Assembly (NCBI RefSeq): GCF_007833165.1
Contig: NZ_VOBQ01000009.1
Location: forward strand, 62,001-126,000
Reading direction: 5' to 3'
Length of the DNA stretch: 64,000 bases
Origin: Caenimonas sedimenti
GTDB taxonomy: Bacteria > Pseudomonadota > Gammaproteobacteria > Burkholderiales > Burkholderiaceae_C
Shown here: piece by piece, positions 45,629 through 53,901 of the stretch
Numbering within the stretch: the stretch's first letter is position 1
Layout of the letters: every line of letters begins with the position of its first letter
Program-made: the position numbers and the translations under genes
Notes under the pieces: model-generated
What the model was told of the DNA's origin: nothing
Seen by the model: the letters and a program-made list of their open reading frames with translations, nothing else
The model's database searches: none

Positions 45629-47643
45629 GGTCCCGCGGCCGCCGCCCGCTCGCGGGCGAATGCGACGTACCAGTCCAGGCAGCCCGGATTCGCCATGGCG
45701 TCCTGGTTCACGACTTTCTCCAGCGGCTGGCCGAGCAGCAGCTTCTTGATCGGCAGCTCCTGCTTCTTTCCGGACAGCGTGCGCGGGATCTCCGCCACCT
45801 GCAGGATGGCGTTGGGCGTGAAGCGCGGGCTGAGCGCCGTGCGAATGGCGCCGTTGATGCGCTCGCGCATCGCGTCGTCCAGCATCACGCCGGGCCGCAG
45901 CACCACGAACAGCGGCATGTAGCTCTCGCGCCCCAGGAATTCGAGGTCGACCACCATCGAGTCCAGCACCTCGGGCAAGGCCTCGACCGCGCTGTACAAC
46001 TCGCTCGTGCCCATGCGCAGGCCGTGCCGGTTGATGGTGGCGTCGCTGCGGCCGTAGATGATGCAGCCGCCGTGCGGGCGGATCTTCAGCCAGTCGCCAT
46101 GGCGCCAGACGCCGGGGTACATGTCGAAATAGCTGGAGAGGTAGCGCTTGTTGCCTTGATCGCCCCAGAAGTACAGCGGCATGGATGGCAGGGGGCGGGT
46201 GCAGACCAGTTCGCCCACCTCGTCGATCACGGGTTGGCCCTGCTCGTTCCACGCTTCCACGGCGCAGCCGAGCAGGCGGCACTGCATTTCGCCCGGCACC
46301 AGCGGCAGCTCGCGGTTGCCGCCGATGAAGGCGCCCGCGAAGTCGGTGCCGCCGGACATGTTGCACCACCAGATGGCGGGGACACCCAGCGCTTCGAACT
46401 GCTGCGTGCCCCAGCGCTGCGCCTCCTCGGACAGCGGGGAGCCGGTGGTGCCGAGCGCACGGACCCGCTCGAGCCCCACGATCCGGGTGAGATCGACGTC
46501 CGCTTTCATGCAATTGGCGAAGAAGGCGGCGCCGGCGCCAAAGAAGGTCACCTTCGTTTCCGCCGCGAAGCGCCAGAGCACCGTCCAGTCCGGCTTCTCC
46601 TTGCTGCCGCCGGGGTTGCCGTCGTAAATGCAGCAAGTGGCGCCGAGCAGGAGGCCCGCCACCTGGCAGTTCCACATCACCCAGCCGGTGGAGCTGTACC
46701 AGTGGAAGCGCTCGCCCCAGCTGTTGGGCTCGTAGCTGGCGCCGATGTCGTTGTGCAGCCCCATCAGAGCCAGGGCGACGATCACGGTGCCGCCATGCCC
46801 ATGGACGATCGGCTTCGGCAAGCCGGTGGTCCCGCTCGAGTAGACGATCCACAGCGGATGGTCGAACGGCAGCCACGGCGGTTCGAAGGCGGCGACCTCC
46901 TCGTCATCACGCGACGTCGCCGCGGTGAACCCGGTGCAGGGCTGCAACGTTGCCAACGCATCGCCGCTGCGGCCGAGATTCAGGTGGACGATCACGTGGC
47001 GCACCGTCGGCAGCGCGTTACGCAATTCCATGACGACCGCCGTGCGGTCGAAGTCACGCCCGCCATAGCTGACGCCATCGCAGGCAATCAGGATTTTCGG
47101 TTCGATCTGCTTGAAGCGGTCCAGCACCGCGGCCGTGCCCATGTCGGGCGCGCACAGGCTCCAGATGCCGCCGATGCTCGCGACGGCGAGAAAGGCGACC
47201 ATCGCCTCCGGGATGTTGGGCAGGTACGCCGCCACCCGGTCACCGGGCTGCAGTCCCTGCGCTTGCAGGTGCAGCGCCAGCGCGGCGACCTGGCGGCGCA
47301 GTTCGGGCCAGCTGATCTCGCGCGCTTCGCCCTTCTCGTTGCGGCTGACGATGGCGGGGAAGCCGGCGGCATGCGCGGCATCGGCATGCCGGAACACCTG
47401 GCGGGTGTAGTTGACCTGCGCCCCCTCGAACCAGCGGGCGCCCGGCATGGAGGCGTCCACCAGCGCCGCGCGATGCGGCGTCGGCGACTCCAGGGCGAAA
47501 TGGTCCCAGATGCTCTGCCAGAACGCGTCCAGGTCGCGCACGGACCAGGCCCAGAGCGCGGCGTAGCCGGTGAACGTGAGCCCGCGCTGCTCGCGCAGCC
47601 AGTCCTGGTACTGGCGGATCCTCGGGGTGTACGCTGGGGCCAT
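45625..47643 (-). CDS. Acetoacetate-CoA ligase
   Basis: A 672-residue AMP-forming ligase. The N-terminal AACS-type extension (PRIRQYQDWLREQRGL) and ACAS domain lead into the P-loop-like IVYSSGTTGLPKPIVHGHGG. Further features are GVPAIWWCNMSGGTDFAG, KIRPHGGCIIYGRSDATIN and, near the end, RTLSGKKQELPIKKLLLG with the acyl-adenylate lysine. Length and motifs fit acetoacetyl-CoA synthetase, which activates acetoacetate for use as a carbon source. It heads the three-gene overlapping operon. The ATG at 47643 is chosen over an upstream in-frame start. Confidence 0.9.
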   Translation of the reverse strand: MAPAYTPRIRQYQDWLREQRGLTFTGYAALWAWSVRDLDAFWQSIWDHFALESPTPHRAALVDASMPGARWFEGAQVNYTRQVFRHADAAHAAGFPAIVSRNEKGEAREISWPELRRQVAALALHLQAQGLQPGDRVAAYLPNIPEAMVAFLAVASIGGIWSLCAPDMGTAAVLDRFKQIEPKILIACDGVSYGGRDFDRTAVVMELRNALPTVRHVIVHLNLGRSGDALATLQPCTGFTAATSRDDEEVAAFEPPWLPFDHPLWIVYSSGTTGLPKPIVHGHGGTVIVALALMGLHNDIGASYEPNSWGERFHWYSSTGWVMWNCQVAGLLLGATCCIYDGNPGGSKEKPDWTVLWRFAAETKVTFFGAGAAFFANCMKADVDLTRIVGLERVRALGTTGSPLSEEAQRWGTQQFEALGVPAIWWCNMSGGTDFAGAFIGGNRELPLVPGEMQCRLLGCAVEAWNEQGQPVIDEVGELVCTRPLPSMPLYFWGDQGNKRYLSSYFDMYPGVWRHGDWLKIRPHGGCIIYGRSDATINRHGLRMGTSELYSAVEALPEVLDSMVVDLEFLGRESYMPLFVVLRPGVMLDDAMRERINGAIRTALSPRFTPNAILQVAEIPRTLSGKKQELPIKKLLLGQPLEKVVNQDAMANPGCLDWYVAFARERAAAAGP

Positions 47644-47697
47644 GGGCCGCAAGCCTAGCGCAGCGGCGCTGCCGCCGCCACGCCGCGAACCCCAGCT

Positions 47698-48018
47698 TTA
47701 TTTCGGCGTGCCGCGGCCCATGCCGGCTTCGACTTCCGACCACGGGACCATGCCGTTGCTGTCGGCCTTCATGCCGCTCCACATCTTGCCGTGGTGGGCG
47801 TTCCATTCCTTGCGCGAGATCATCCCGTCGCCGTTCGTGTCCATGGCGTTGTTGCCCATGGTCGCGGTCGTGCTGCCCTTGCGGTTGGCGACCTTGGCAT
47901 CGGCTGCCCTCTCCGCCTTGCCCGTGGCGTTGGATTCGGCCTGGACGGCGGGGGTCGACTGGGCGAACGAGGCGCCGCAGGCCAGGACGGCCGCGGCAAA
48001 AATGAGGGTTGATTTCAT
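47698..48018 (-). CDS. Exported EF-hand protein
   Basis: A 106-residue protein with a signal peptide (LIFAAAVLACGASFAQ) and one clear EF-hand calcium loop, DTNGDGMISRKEW; a second, degenerate loop follows (KADSNGMVPWSEV). Probably periplasmic and calcium-binding. Function is unknown. Two other EF-hand proteins are encoded at 52.8-53.8 kb. Confidence 0.75.
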   Translation of the reverse strand: MKSTLIFAAAVLACGASFAQSTPAVQAESNATGKAERAADAKVANRKGSTTATMGNNAMDTNGDGMISRKEWNAHHGKMWSGMKADSNGMVPWSEVEAGMGRGTPK

Positions 48019-48126
48019 GGATGTCTCCGGAATGCATGGGGCAAAAGTGCCTCATGCATGGGGCGCCTGCGGATGGCCTGAAAGCGTAGGCGGTCAGCCC
48101 GGCCGGACGCAGGACCAGCCCATCAG

Positions 48127-48156
48127 TTTGCAGCTTTCGCACGAGCGTGCTAATAT
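48127..48156 (+). promoter_or_regulatory. Promoter of the TetR gene
   Basis: TTTGCA and TAATAT boxes are separated by 18 bases and lie six bases before the GTG start of the TetR gene. There is no room for a ribosome site, so the transcript would be leaderless. The spacer contains the operator-like dyad at 48136. Confidence 0.6.
48136..48153. promoter_or_regulatory. TetR operator 1 (autoregulatory)
   Basis: TTCGCACGAGCGTGCTAA is an imperfect 18-bp dyad that shares its arms with the perfect palindrome at 48808. It fills the spacer of the TetR promoter, so binding would repress the gene. Confidence 0.6.
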
Positions 48157-48162
48157 TGCGCC

Positions 48163-48765
48163 GTGGACGCCAAAACCCAGAAAAGCGAACTGACCCGTGC
48201 CGCCATCGTCGGCGCCGGGCTCGACCTCGCGTCCGAGCAGGGCCTGGAGGCCATCTCGCTGCAGGCCGTGGCAGACCGCATCGGGCTGTCGAAGAGCGGC
48301 GTCTTCTCGCGGGTGGGTTCGCGTGAGGCGCTGCAGAAGGCGGTGATCGAGGAGTTCGGCCGCCGCTTCATCGCCGATGTGTTCGTGCCCGCGGTGCAGC
48401 TGCCCAAGGGCCTGCCCCGGCTCGACGAGATCGTGCGCCGCTGGATCACCCGCACGCGCGACGTCGACGTGCATGCCGGCTGCATCTACAGCGCGGGCGC
48501 CTTCGAACTCGACGACCGCGAAGGCCCGTTGCGCGACATGCTGCACGGCGAAGTCACGCGCTGGCGTTCGGCGTTGCGCCGCACCGTCCAGCAGGCCGTC
48601 GAGGCGGGCCACCTGCGCCCCGACACCGACCCCGAGCAGCTGGTGAGCGAGATCAACTCGCTCATCCTGGGGCTGCTGCACGACGGCCGCTTCCTGCGCG
48701 AGCAGAAGGCAGCTGAGCGTGCCACCGCCACCTGGCGGCGGCTGCTGGATACCTACAAGCGCTGA
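48163..48765 (+). CDS. TetR-family transcriptional regulator
   Basis: A 200-residue TetR protein with helix-turn-helix LEAISLQAVADRIGLSKSGVFSRVGSREAL and a C-terminal ligand domain (GCIYSAGAFELDDREGPLRDML) common in a group of proteobacterial TetR regulators. The GTG start at 48163 follows a TAATAT box by six bases. Two near-identical dyads, one in its own promoter and one before the downstream small gene/hydrolase pair, point to control of itself and that operon. The ligand is unknown. Confidence 0.87.
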   Translation: MDAKTQKSELTRAAIVGAGLDLASEQGLEAISLQAVADRIGLSKSGVFSRVGSREALQKAVIEEFGRRFIADVFVPAVQLPKGLPRLDEIVRRWITRTRDVDVHAGCIYSAGAFELDDREGPLRDMLHGEVTRWRSALRRTVQQAVEAGHLRPDTDPEQLVSEINSLILGLLHDGRFLREQKAAERATATWRRLLDTYKR

Positions 48766-48807
48766 AGCGCACGGAGACAGACGTATTGCCTGTTCGATTG
48801 TCGACAT

Positions 48808-48825
48808 TTCGCACATGTGTGCGAA
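48808..48825. promoter_or_regulatory. TetR operator 2
   Basis: TTCGCACATGTGTGCGAA is a perfect 18-bp palindrome 14 bases before the start of the small gene at 48839. Its arms match operator 1 at 48136, as expected for a second binding site of the same TetR protein. Confidence 0.7.
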
Positions 48826-48838
48826 GAAAGGATCTCCC

Positions 48839-48952
48839 ATGCTGACCCTGATTGGATTGCTTGGCCTCTACGGGGGCTGGCGCGCCGCGCGCGCGGCCTG
48901 GCTGTCGCTGCGCGCCCTGCCGCGGCGCAATGAAGACATGGTCTTCTTCTGA
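48839..48952 (+). CDS. Small membrane-associated protein (37 aa)
   Basis: A very short gene encoding MLTLIGLLGLYGGWRAARAA and a basic tail ending NEDMVFF. AAAGGA lies before the ATG. One hydrophobic segment followed by positive residues suggests an inner membrane anchor. It lies between TetR operator 2 and the hydrolase gene, ten bases from the latter's start, so it should be the first gene of the TetR-controlled unit. No known family. Confidence 0.55.
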   Translation: MLTLIGLLGLYGGWRAARAAWLSLRALPRRNEDMVFF

Positions 48953-48962
48953 AGGAGCACGC

Positions 48963-49847
48963 ATGACGCGCACCACGCTCGAAGTGACCTCCGACTACTA
49001 CCAGGCGAGCCCCGGCATCCGCCTGTTCCGGCTGGCACTGGGCGCCTCCGAGAAGCTGTGGCCCGCCCTCGCCGTCCGCGCGGCAGCCCGCCTCTTCGGC
49101 ACGCCATTGCCGCCCAAGTGGCTGAATCGCCGCGTGTCCTGGGAGCCCGGCTGGCGCATCGAACGCTGGCCCTTCGAGGACGCGGAAGTGACCGTGTATT
49201 CGATGCCGGTCGCACCGCACGGGCCAGTCGCCCTGCTGGTGCATGGCTGGGGTGGCCATGCGCGGCAGATGCTGCCGCTGGCGGAATCGCTGGCGCAGCA
49301 GGGCCTGCGGCCCGTCATCGTCGAGATGCCGGCGCACGGGCGCAGCGCAGGCTCGGTGAGCAACCTGCCGCAGTTCGCCCGCGCCATCGAATACGTGGCC
49401 GGCCGCCTGCAGCAGGAAGGCCACGTGCTGCGCCTGCTGGCGGCGCACTCGCTGGGCGCCAACGCCGCCGCATTCGCGGCCAGCCGCGGGCTGCCGGTGG
49501 AGCGGCTTGTGCTGCTGGCGCCGCCGGCGTCGCCGCGCGAGTACACGCGGCTGTTCGCGCGCGTGTTCGGGCTGAGCGAGTCCACGCGCCTCGCCATGCA
49601 GAAGCGTTTCGAGGCGCGCGAGGGCATCCTGATGCCGCAGTTCGAACCCGCGGCCGTCGGCTCGCGCATCCGGGTCCCGACGCTCGTGGTGCACGACCGC
49701 GCGGACAGCATCAACCGGTACGAGGATGGCCAGGCGTTCGCGCATGCCATCCGCGGCGCCCAGTTGCTGGGCACCGAAGGCCTGGGCCACCGCAAGATCC
49801 TGAAGGATCCGCACGTGGTCGGCAAGGTCGCCCTGTTCGGCCGCTGA
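48963..49847 (+). CDS. Alpha/beta hydrolase
   Basis: A 294-residue alpha/beta hydrolase. The oxyanion motif LLVHGWGGHARQML, nucleophile AAHSLGANAAA (GxSxG form here is HSLG preceded by Ala), acid VVHDRADSIN and catalytic His in GLGHRKILKD are visible. The substrate is unknown; many relatives are esterases with a longer N-terminal cap. AAGGAG precedes the ATG. Probably repressed by the TetR protein encoded upstream through the palindrome at 48808. Confidence 0.83.
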   Translation: MTRTTLEVTSDYYQASPGIRLFRLALGASEKLWPALAVRAAARLFGTPLPPKWLNRRVSWEPGWRIERWPFEDAEVTVYSMPVAPHGPVALLVHGWGGHARQMLPLAESLAQQGLRPVIVEMPAHGRSAGSVSNLPQFARAIEYVAGRLQQEGHVLRLLAAHSLGANAAAFAASRGLPVERLVLLAPPASPREYTRLFARVFGLSESTRLAMQKRFEAREGILMPQFEPAAVGSRIRVPTLVVHDRADSINRYEDGQAFAHAIRGAQLLGTEGLGHRKILKDPHVVGKVALFGR

Positions 49848-49883
49848 GTCCCTGCAAGCCGCACGGGCTGGATTGCTCCGGCC

Positions 49884-49912
49884 TTGCACGGTGGCGGCAT
49901 TGCCCCTAGCAT
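49884..49912 (+). promoter_or_regulatory. Sigma-70 promoter of the NCS2 permease gene
   Basis: TTGCAC and TAGCAT boxes are separated by 17 bases, with the permease start 23 bases after the -10 box and an AGGAG ribosome site between. This is the best -35/-10 match seen in the window. Confidence 0.65.
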
Positions 49913-49935
49913 CGCTCGGACTTCAGGAGCGAGCG

Positions 49936-51309
49936 ATGGGAATGTTCGATTGGACCGAGCGGCCGGCGGCGGTGCTGCAACAAGGCGGCGTGATCGCGCC
50001 GGACGAACGCCTGCCCTGGCCGCAGACCGCGGCCATGGGCGTGCAGCACGTGATCGCCATGTTCGGTGCCACGGTGCTCGCGCCCATCCTCATGGGGTTC
50101 GATCCCAACATCGCCATCCTCATGAGCGGCGTAGGCACGCTCATCTTCTTCTTCATCACCGGCGGCAAGGTGCCCAGTTACCTGGGCTCCAGCTTCGCCT
50201 TCATCGGGGTGGTGATCGCCGCATCGGCCTATGCCGGCAAGGGCCCCAACGGGAACATCGGCGTCGCGCTGGGCGGCATCATCGCCTGCGGCATCGTCTA
50301 CGCGATCATCGGCGCCATCGTGCACGCGGTGGGCACCGGCTGGATCGAGCGCTTCATGCCGCCCGTGGTCACCGGTGCGGTGGTCGCGGTGATCGGCCTC
50401 AATCTCGCCGGCATCCCGGTCAAGAACATGGCGGCCGGCAACTTCGACGCCTGGATGCAGGCGCTGACCTTCACCTGCGTCGGCCTGGTGGCGGTGATGA
50501 CGCGCGGCATGGTGCAGCGCCTGCTGATCCTGGTGGGGCTGATCATCGCCAGCGTGCTCTACGCGATCCTCACCAATGGCTTGGGCCTCGGCAAACCGGT
50601 GGACCTGTCGGGCATCCTCAATGCCGCGTGGATCGGTGCTCCGGCATTCGCGGCGCCGGTGTTCAGCGGCCCGGCGATGCTGCTGATCGCGCCGGTGGCG
50701 GTGATCCTGGTGGCGGAGAACCTGGGCCACATCAAGGCCGTGACCGCGATGACCGGCCGCAACCTCGACCAGTACATGGGCCGGGCCTTCATCGGCGATG
50801 GTGTGGCGACGGTGGTCAGCGGCGCGGCCGGCGGCACCGGTGTCACGACGTATGCGGAGAACATCGGCGTCATGGCCGCCACCAAGATCTATTCCACGGC
50901 GATCTTCTTCGTCGCCGCCCTCCTCGCGATCGTGCTCGGCTTCTCGCCGAAGTTCGGCGCCGTGATCCAGGCGATCCCCTTGCCGGTGATGGGCGGCGTG
51001 AGCATCGTGGTGTTCGGCCTGATCGCCGTCGCCGGCGCCAAGATCTGGGTGGACAACAAGGTCGACTTCTCGCAGAACCGCAACCTGATCGTCGCGGCCA
51101 TCACCCTGGTGCTGGGCACTGGCGACTTCACGTTGAAGTTCGGCGGCTTCGCACTGGGCGGCATCGGTACTGCAACCTTCGGGGCCATCCTGCTTTATGC
51201 GTTGCTGAACCGCGAAGGTGCGCCGACGACGGCCCAACCGGCGCAGCCGGTGCGGCCGCGCCGGACCGCCGAGGACGAGGGCAACGAGACGCGGCCGCGC
51301 CTGCGCTAG
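49936..51309 (+). CDS. NCS2-family nucleobase permease (uracil/xanthine type)
   Basis: A 457-residue inner membrane permease with about 14 helices. The start MFDWTERPAAVLQQGGVIAP DERLPWPQ (broken here by a space) and helix 1 GVQHVIAMFGATVLAPILMG are typical of UraA/RutG-like NCS2 carriers. The substrate-site stretches AENLGHIKAVTAMTGRN and GGTGVTTYAENIGVMAATK are present. It imports a pyrimidine or purine base with protons. The last ~25 residues are hydrophilic and proline-rich. Single gene with its own promoter; no base-degradation genes are near. Confidence 0.88.
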   Translation: MGMFDWTERPAAVLQQGGVIAPDERLPWPQTAAMGVQHVIAMFGATVLAPILMGFDPNIAILMSGVGTLIFFFITGGKVPSYLGSSFAFIGVVIAASAYAGKGPNGNIGVALGGIIACGIVYAIIGAIVHAVGTGWIERFMPPVVTGAVVAVIGLNLAGIPVKNMAAGNFDAWMQALTFTCVGLVAVMTRGMVQRLLILVGLIIASVLYAILTNGLGLGKPVDLSGILNAAWIGAPAFAAPVFSGPAMLLIAPVAVILVAENLGHIKAVTAMTGRNLDQYMGRAFIGDGVATVVSGAAGGTGVTTYAENIGVMAATKIYSTAIFFVAALLAIVLGFSPKFGAVIQAIPLPVMGGVSIVVFGLIAVAGAKIWVDNKVDFSQNRNLIVAAITLVLGTGDFTLKFGGFALGGIGTATFGAILLYALLNREGAPTTAQPAQPVRPRRTAEDEGNETRPRLR

Positions 51310-51318
51310 GACCTGCGC

Positions 51319-51324
51319 TAGCAT
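51319..51324 (+). promoter_or_regulatory. Candidate -10 box of the hotdog thioesterase gene
   Basis: TAGCAT lies seven bases before the ATG at 51332 without a ribosome site, suggesting a leaderless mRNA. No good -35 box was found, so confidence is limited. Confidence 0.38.
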
Positions 51325-51331
51325 CGTCTTC

Positions 51332-51751
51332 ATGCGCATCTGGACCAAACCCATCTCCATCGAGATCCTCACCGGGATCCACGTCGACACGGCCGTGCAG
51401 CGGCTCGGCATCGAATTCATCGAGGTCGGTGACGATTTCATCCGCGCGCGGGTGCCGGTGAACGGGCACACGAAGCAGCCCTATGGCCTGCTGCACGGCG
51501 GCGTGAGCGTCGTGCTGGCGGAAACGCTGGGGTCGTGCGGCGCCGCGTACTGCTGCCCCGAAGGTCAACGCGCCGTCGGCCTGGACATCAACGCCAATCA
51601 CCTGCGCGGCGCCACCGCCGGCTGGGTGAGCGGCACCACCCGGCCGGTGCACATCGGTCGCAGCACGCAGGTCTGGCAGATCGACATGCAGGACGACCAG
51701 GGCCGCCCCACCTGCGTGTCACGGATCACGATGGCCGTGTTGGCGGCTTAG
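51332..51751 (+). CDS. Hotdog-fold acyl-CoA thioesterase, MenI/YdiI type
   Basis: A 139-residue thioesterase. The signature NGHTKQPYGLLHGGVSVVLAE contains the HGG loop and catalytic Glu, and AVGLDINANHLRGA is the next strand; both are as in YdiI and EntH. It hydrolyses aryl- or acyl-CoA esters; the exact substrate is unknown. The stop overlaps the convergent PduO-type gene by four bases. Confidence 0.85.
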   Translation: MRIWTKPISIEILTGIHVDTAVQRLGIEFIEVGDDFIRARVPVNGHTKQPYGLLHGGVSVVLAETLGSCGAAYCCPEGQRAVGLDINANHLRGATAGWVSGTTRPVHIGRSTQVWQIDMQDDQGRPTCVSRITMAVLAA

Positions 51752-52317
51752 CTGCCTTCGGCGTCGCGCTTCAGCCGCTCGCTCTTCCAGTAGACGTCGT
51801 CACCGCCGTGCGTGCGGTTCAGCACGCGGGCCAGCACGAACATCAGGTCCGACAGGCGATTCAGGTACTGGCGCGGCGCCTCGCGCAGCGTCTCGCCCTG
51901 CCCCAGCGCCACCAGCGCGCGTTCGGCGCGCCGCGCCACCGTCCGGCACACGTGCGCCTGCGAAGCCGCGCGGTTGCCGGCCGGCAGGATGAACTCCTGC
52001 AGCTTGGGCAACTCGGCGTTGTGCGTGGCGAGTGCCTCGTCCAATGCGGCGACCGCGTCGGACTTCAGCAATTCGAAGCCGGGGATCGACAGCTCACCGC
52101 CCAGGTTGAACAGCTCATGCTGGATGGTCACCAGCAGCGTGCGGACTTCCGGCGGCATCTCCTCGCAGAGCAGCAGACCGATGTGCGAGTTCAGTTCGTC
52201 CACCTCGCCCATCGCGTGCACCCGCAGGCTGTCCTTGGGCACGCGCGTGTTGTCGCCGAGGCCGGTGGTGCCGTCGTCGCCGGTGCGCGTGGCGATCTGC
52301 GTCAGGCGCTTGCCCAT
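51748..52317 (-). CDS. PduO-type cob(I)yrinic acid a,c-diamide adenosyltransferase
   Basis: A 189-residue ATP:cob(I)alamin adenosyltransferase, which makes adenosylcobalamin. PduO motifs are visible: RTGDDGTTGLGDNTRVPKDS (ATP-binding N-terminus), VDELNSHIGLLL, FILPAGNRAASQAHVCRTVARRAER and YLNRLSDLMFVLAR. It joins the split B12-dependent methionine synthase as evidence that this organism uses cobalamin, though no corrin synthesis genes are in the window. Confidence 0.92.
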   Translation of the reverse strand: MGKRLTQIATRTGDDGTTGLGDNTRVPKDSLRVHAMGEVDELNSHIGLLLCEEMPPEVRTLLVTIQHELFNLGGELSIPGFELLKSDAVAALDEALATHNAELPKLQEFILPAGNRAASQAHVCRTVARRAERALVALGQGETLREAPRQYLNRLSDLMFVLARVLNRTHGGDDVYWKSERLKRDAEGS

Positions 52318-52478
52318 GAGGGTTCTCCTTGGATGGAAGCATTGTGCACGCGGGGGCCCTCCCGGTTACGCCGCGCACCCGGATGTTTCCCGCGCAACAC
52401 CCGGCAAAAAGGCTCGCTTCACAAAAGCCTTTCGGCTGCAATGCGCTCTCCCTCCACTGCCGAAAGGACAACCATCCG

Positions 52479-52685
52479 ATGCGAACCCAACGCAGAGCCA
52501 TCCAGCTTCCCAACTTCGAGGCTTGCAGCCTCGCCCTGTTCGCTTTCGTGGCGATGATCAACGCCCCCACCGTCCGTGCCCAGACTTTCGGCCCCGCGCC
52601 CACCGTCAAGAGCACGCCCTCCAAGAACTCCACGACGCAGGTCGTGACCCCTCCCAAACCGCCGGCCTCCAGCCCCAAGCGCTGA
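52479..52685 (+). CDS. Small exported hypothetical protein (68 aa)
   Basis: A short protein with a hydrophobic stretch (CSLALFAFVAMINAPTVRAQ) that looks like a signal peptide with an Ala-x-Ala-like cleavage site, followed by a Pro/Ser/Thr/Lys-rich tail (FGPAPTVKSTPSK). AAAGGA lies upstream. No known family. It is divergent from the PduO-type gene. Confidence 0.5.
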   Translation: MRTQRRAIQLPNFEACSLALFAFVAMINAPTVRAQTFGPAPTVKSTPSKNSTTQVVTPPKPPASSPKR

Positions 52686-52811
52686 GCCACCCGCGGTCCG
52701 CCGGTTCCTACAAATGTTCGAGGCACCGGCGGCTAGCCCGCGCAGCTGCTCCTGGCAATCATGGGTCGAATGGCGCGCTTCGCGTGCCCCCATGACACCA
52801 GGAGTCCGTCC

Positions 52812-53507
52812 ATGCAAGCTCATCGCAACTTCCGCACGGCCGCGCTTTGCGCCGCCGTGCTCAGCGTGTGTGCCACCGCCGCCCAGGCCCAGCACGTCGC
52901 ACCCAAGGCTCCCGTCGCCGCACCATCGGCGGCGGCGATCGCCTCTTTCGCCGCGCCGAAGCCCAGCGGGTTGACCGCGGGCACCAGCGCTGCCGTCACG
53001 CCCTCCCCGACCAACCCCGCCGGGCTGAACTCGCAGGCGCCCGCGGGCCTGACGGCGGGCAGCGGCGGCCGCGTCTCCAGCAATCCCGGCGTCGCGGCGA
53101 ACGCCATCACGGGTCCCGGCGCCACCTCGACCACGGTCGTCAATGGCGACGGTACCGCCACGACGACGACGACGGACGCCGGCGGCACGACCACGACCAC
53201 GTCCTCCATGTTCAATTCCGTGATCACCGACAGCTCGGCCACGGTCACCGGCAACACGACCATTCCCGGCGCGGGGGTCGCCGCCAACGTGGCACGCGGG
53301 CCGAGCCAGACGGTCACGATGGGAAATTCGGGGGCCAACCCGGTCGAAGTGGCTCGCTCGTTCATCAACGGCGACAGCAACCGCGACGGCGAGCTGTCGC
53401 GGGCGGAAGCCCTGCGCATCCTGCCGCGCGGCGTGAGCTTCGAAGAACTGGACCGCAATTTCGACGGCGTCATCACGCGCGCGGAGTATGAGGATGGCAT
53501 CCGCTGA
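52812..53507 (+). CDS. Exported EF-hand protein with Thr-rich region
   Basis: A 231-residue protein with a signal peptide ending AATAAQAQ-like (CATAAQAQ), a long low-complexity Ala/Thr/Gly/Ser region including a Thr run (GTATTTTTDAGG), and two C-terminal EF-hand loops, DSNRDGELSRAEA and DRNFDGVITRAEY. AGGAG precedes the ATG. Probably secreted or periplasmic and calcium-binding. The next EF-hand gene overlaps its 3' end, so the two are coupled. Confidence 0.75.
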   Translation: MQAHRNFRTAALCAAVLSVCATAAQAQHVAPKAPVAAPSAAAIASFAAPKPSGLTAGTSAAVTPSPTNPAGLNSQAPAGLTAGSGGRVSSNPGVAANAITGPGATSTTVVNGDGTATTTTTDAGGTTTTTSSMFNSVITDSSATVTGNTTIPGAGVAANVARGPSQTVTMGNSGANPVEVARSFINGDSNRDGELSRAEALRILPRGVSFEELDRNFDGVITRAEYEDGIR

Positions 53508-53805
53508 GCGGACGCTGCTGGCGCTTGCGTTCGCTGCGGCCGTGTCCACGGGGGCCGTGGCACAGCAGGTGCCAGCGCCGGCACGCACAGCGGTCGCGCC
53601 CGCGGCCGCGTCGCCAGTGCCGGCCGGCCGCTGGACATTGGCCGCCGTCCGCACCTCGTTCCAGCAGGCCGACAGCAACAGCGACGGCGAGCTGAGCCGC
53701 GCCGAGGCGCAGCAACTGGCGATCCTGCCGCGCAGCTTCGAGGATCTGGATGCGAACAAGGATGGCGTCCTCACGCCCCAGGAGTACGAGGCCGGGGCGC
53801 TGTAA
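53494..53805 (+). CDS. Exported EF-hand protein, coupled to the preceding one
   Basis: A 103-residue protein with a signal peptide (LALAFAAAVSTGAVAQ) and two EF-hand loops, DSNSDGELSRAEA and DANKDGVLTPQEY. The C-terminal part is similar to that of the gene before it, including the AVRTSFQQADSNSDGELS layout, so the two probably arose by duplication. The ATG at 53494 has GGAG seven bases upstream, inside the preceding gene; the ATG at 53488 is too close to it. Confidence 0.72.
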   Translation: MASAERTLLALAFAAAVSTGAVAQQVPAPARTAVAPAAASPVPAGRWTLAAVRTSFQQADSNSDGELSRAEAQQLAILPRSFEDLDANKDGVLTPQEYEAGAL

Positions 53806-53845
53806 GACTTTGGTGGAGAGAGCGTGATCGCTCGGGCGATGCGGG

Positions 53846-53874
53846 CTGACGGCCGGGCTGGGGCGGTCTACACT
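53846..53874 (+). promoter_or_regulatory. Candidate promoter of the FAD-linked oxidase gene
   Basis: CTGACG and TACACT boxes are separated by 17 bases, 27 bases before the ATG at 53902. The position and spacing are good; the -35 match is moderate. Confidence 0.45.
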
Positions 53875-53901
53875 GGGCGCTGCGCCCCGGAGACAAGCCC
53901 C

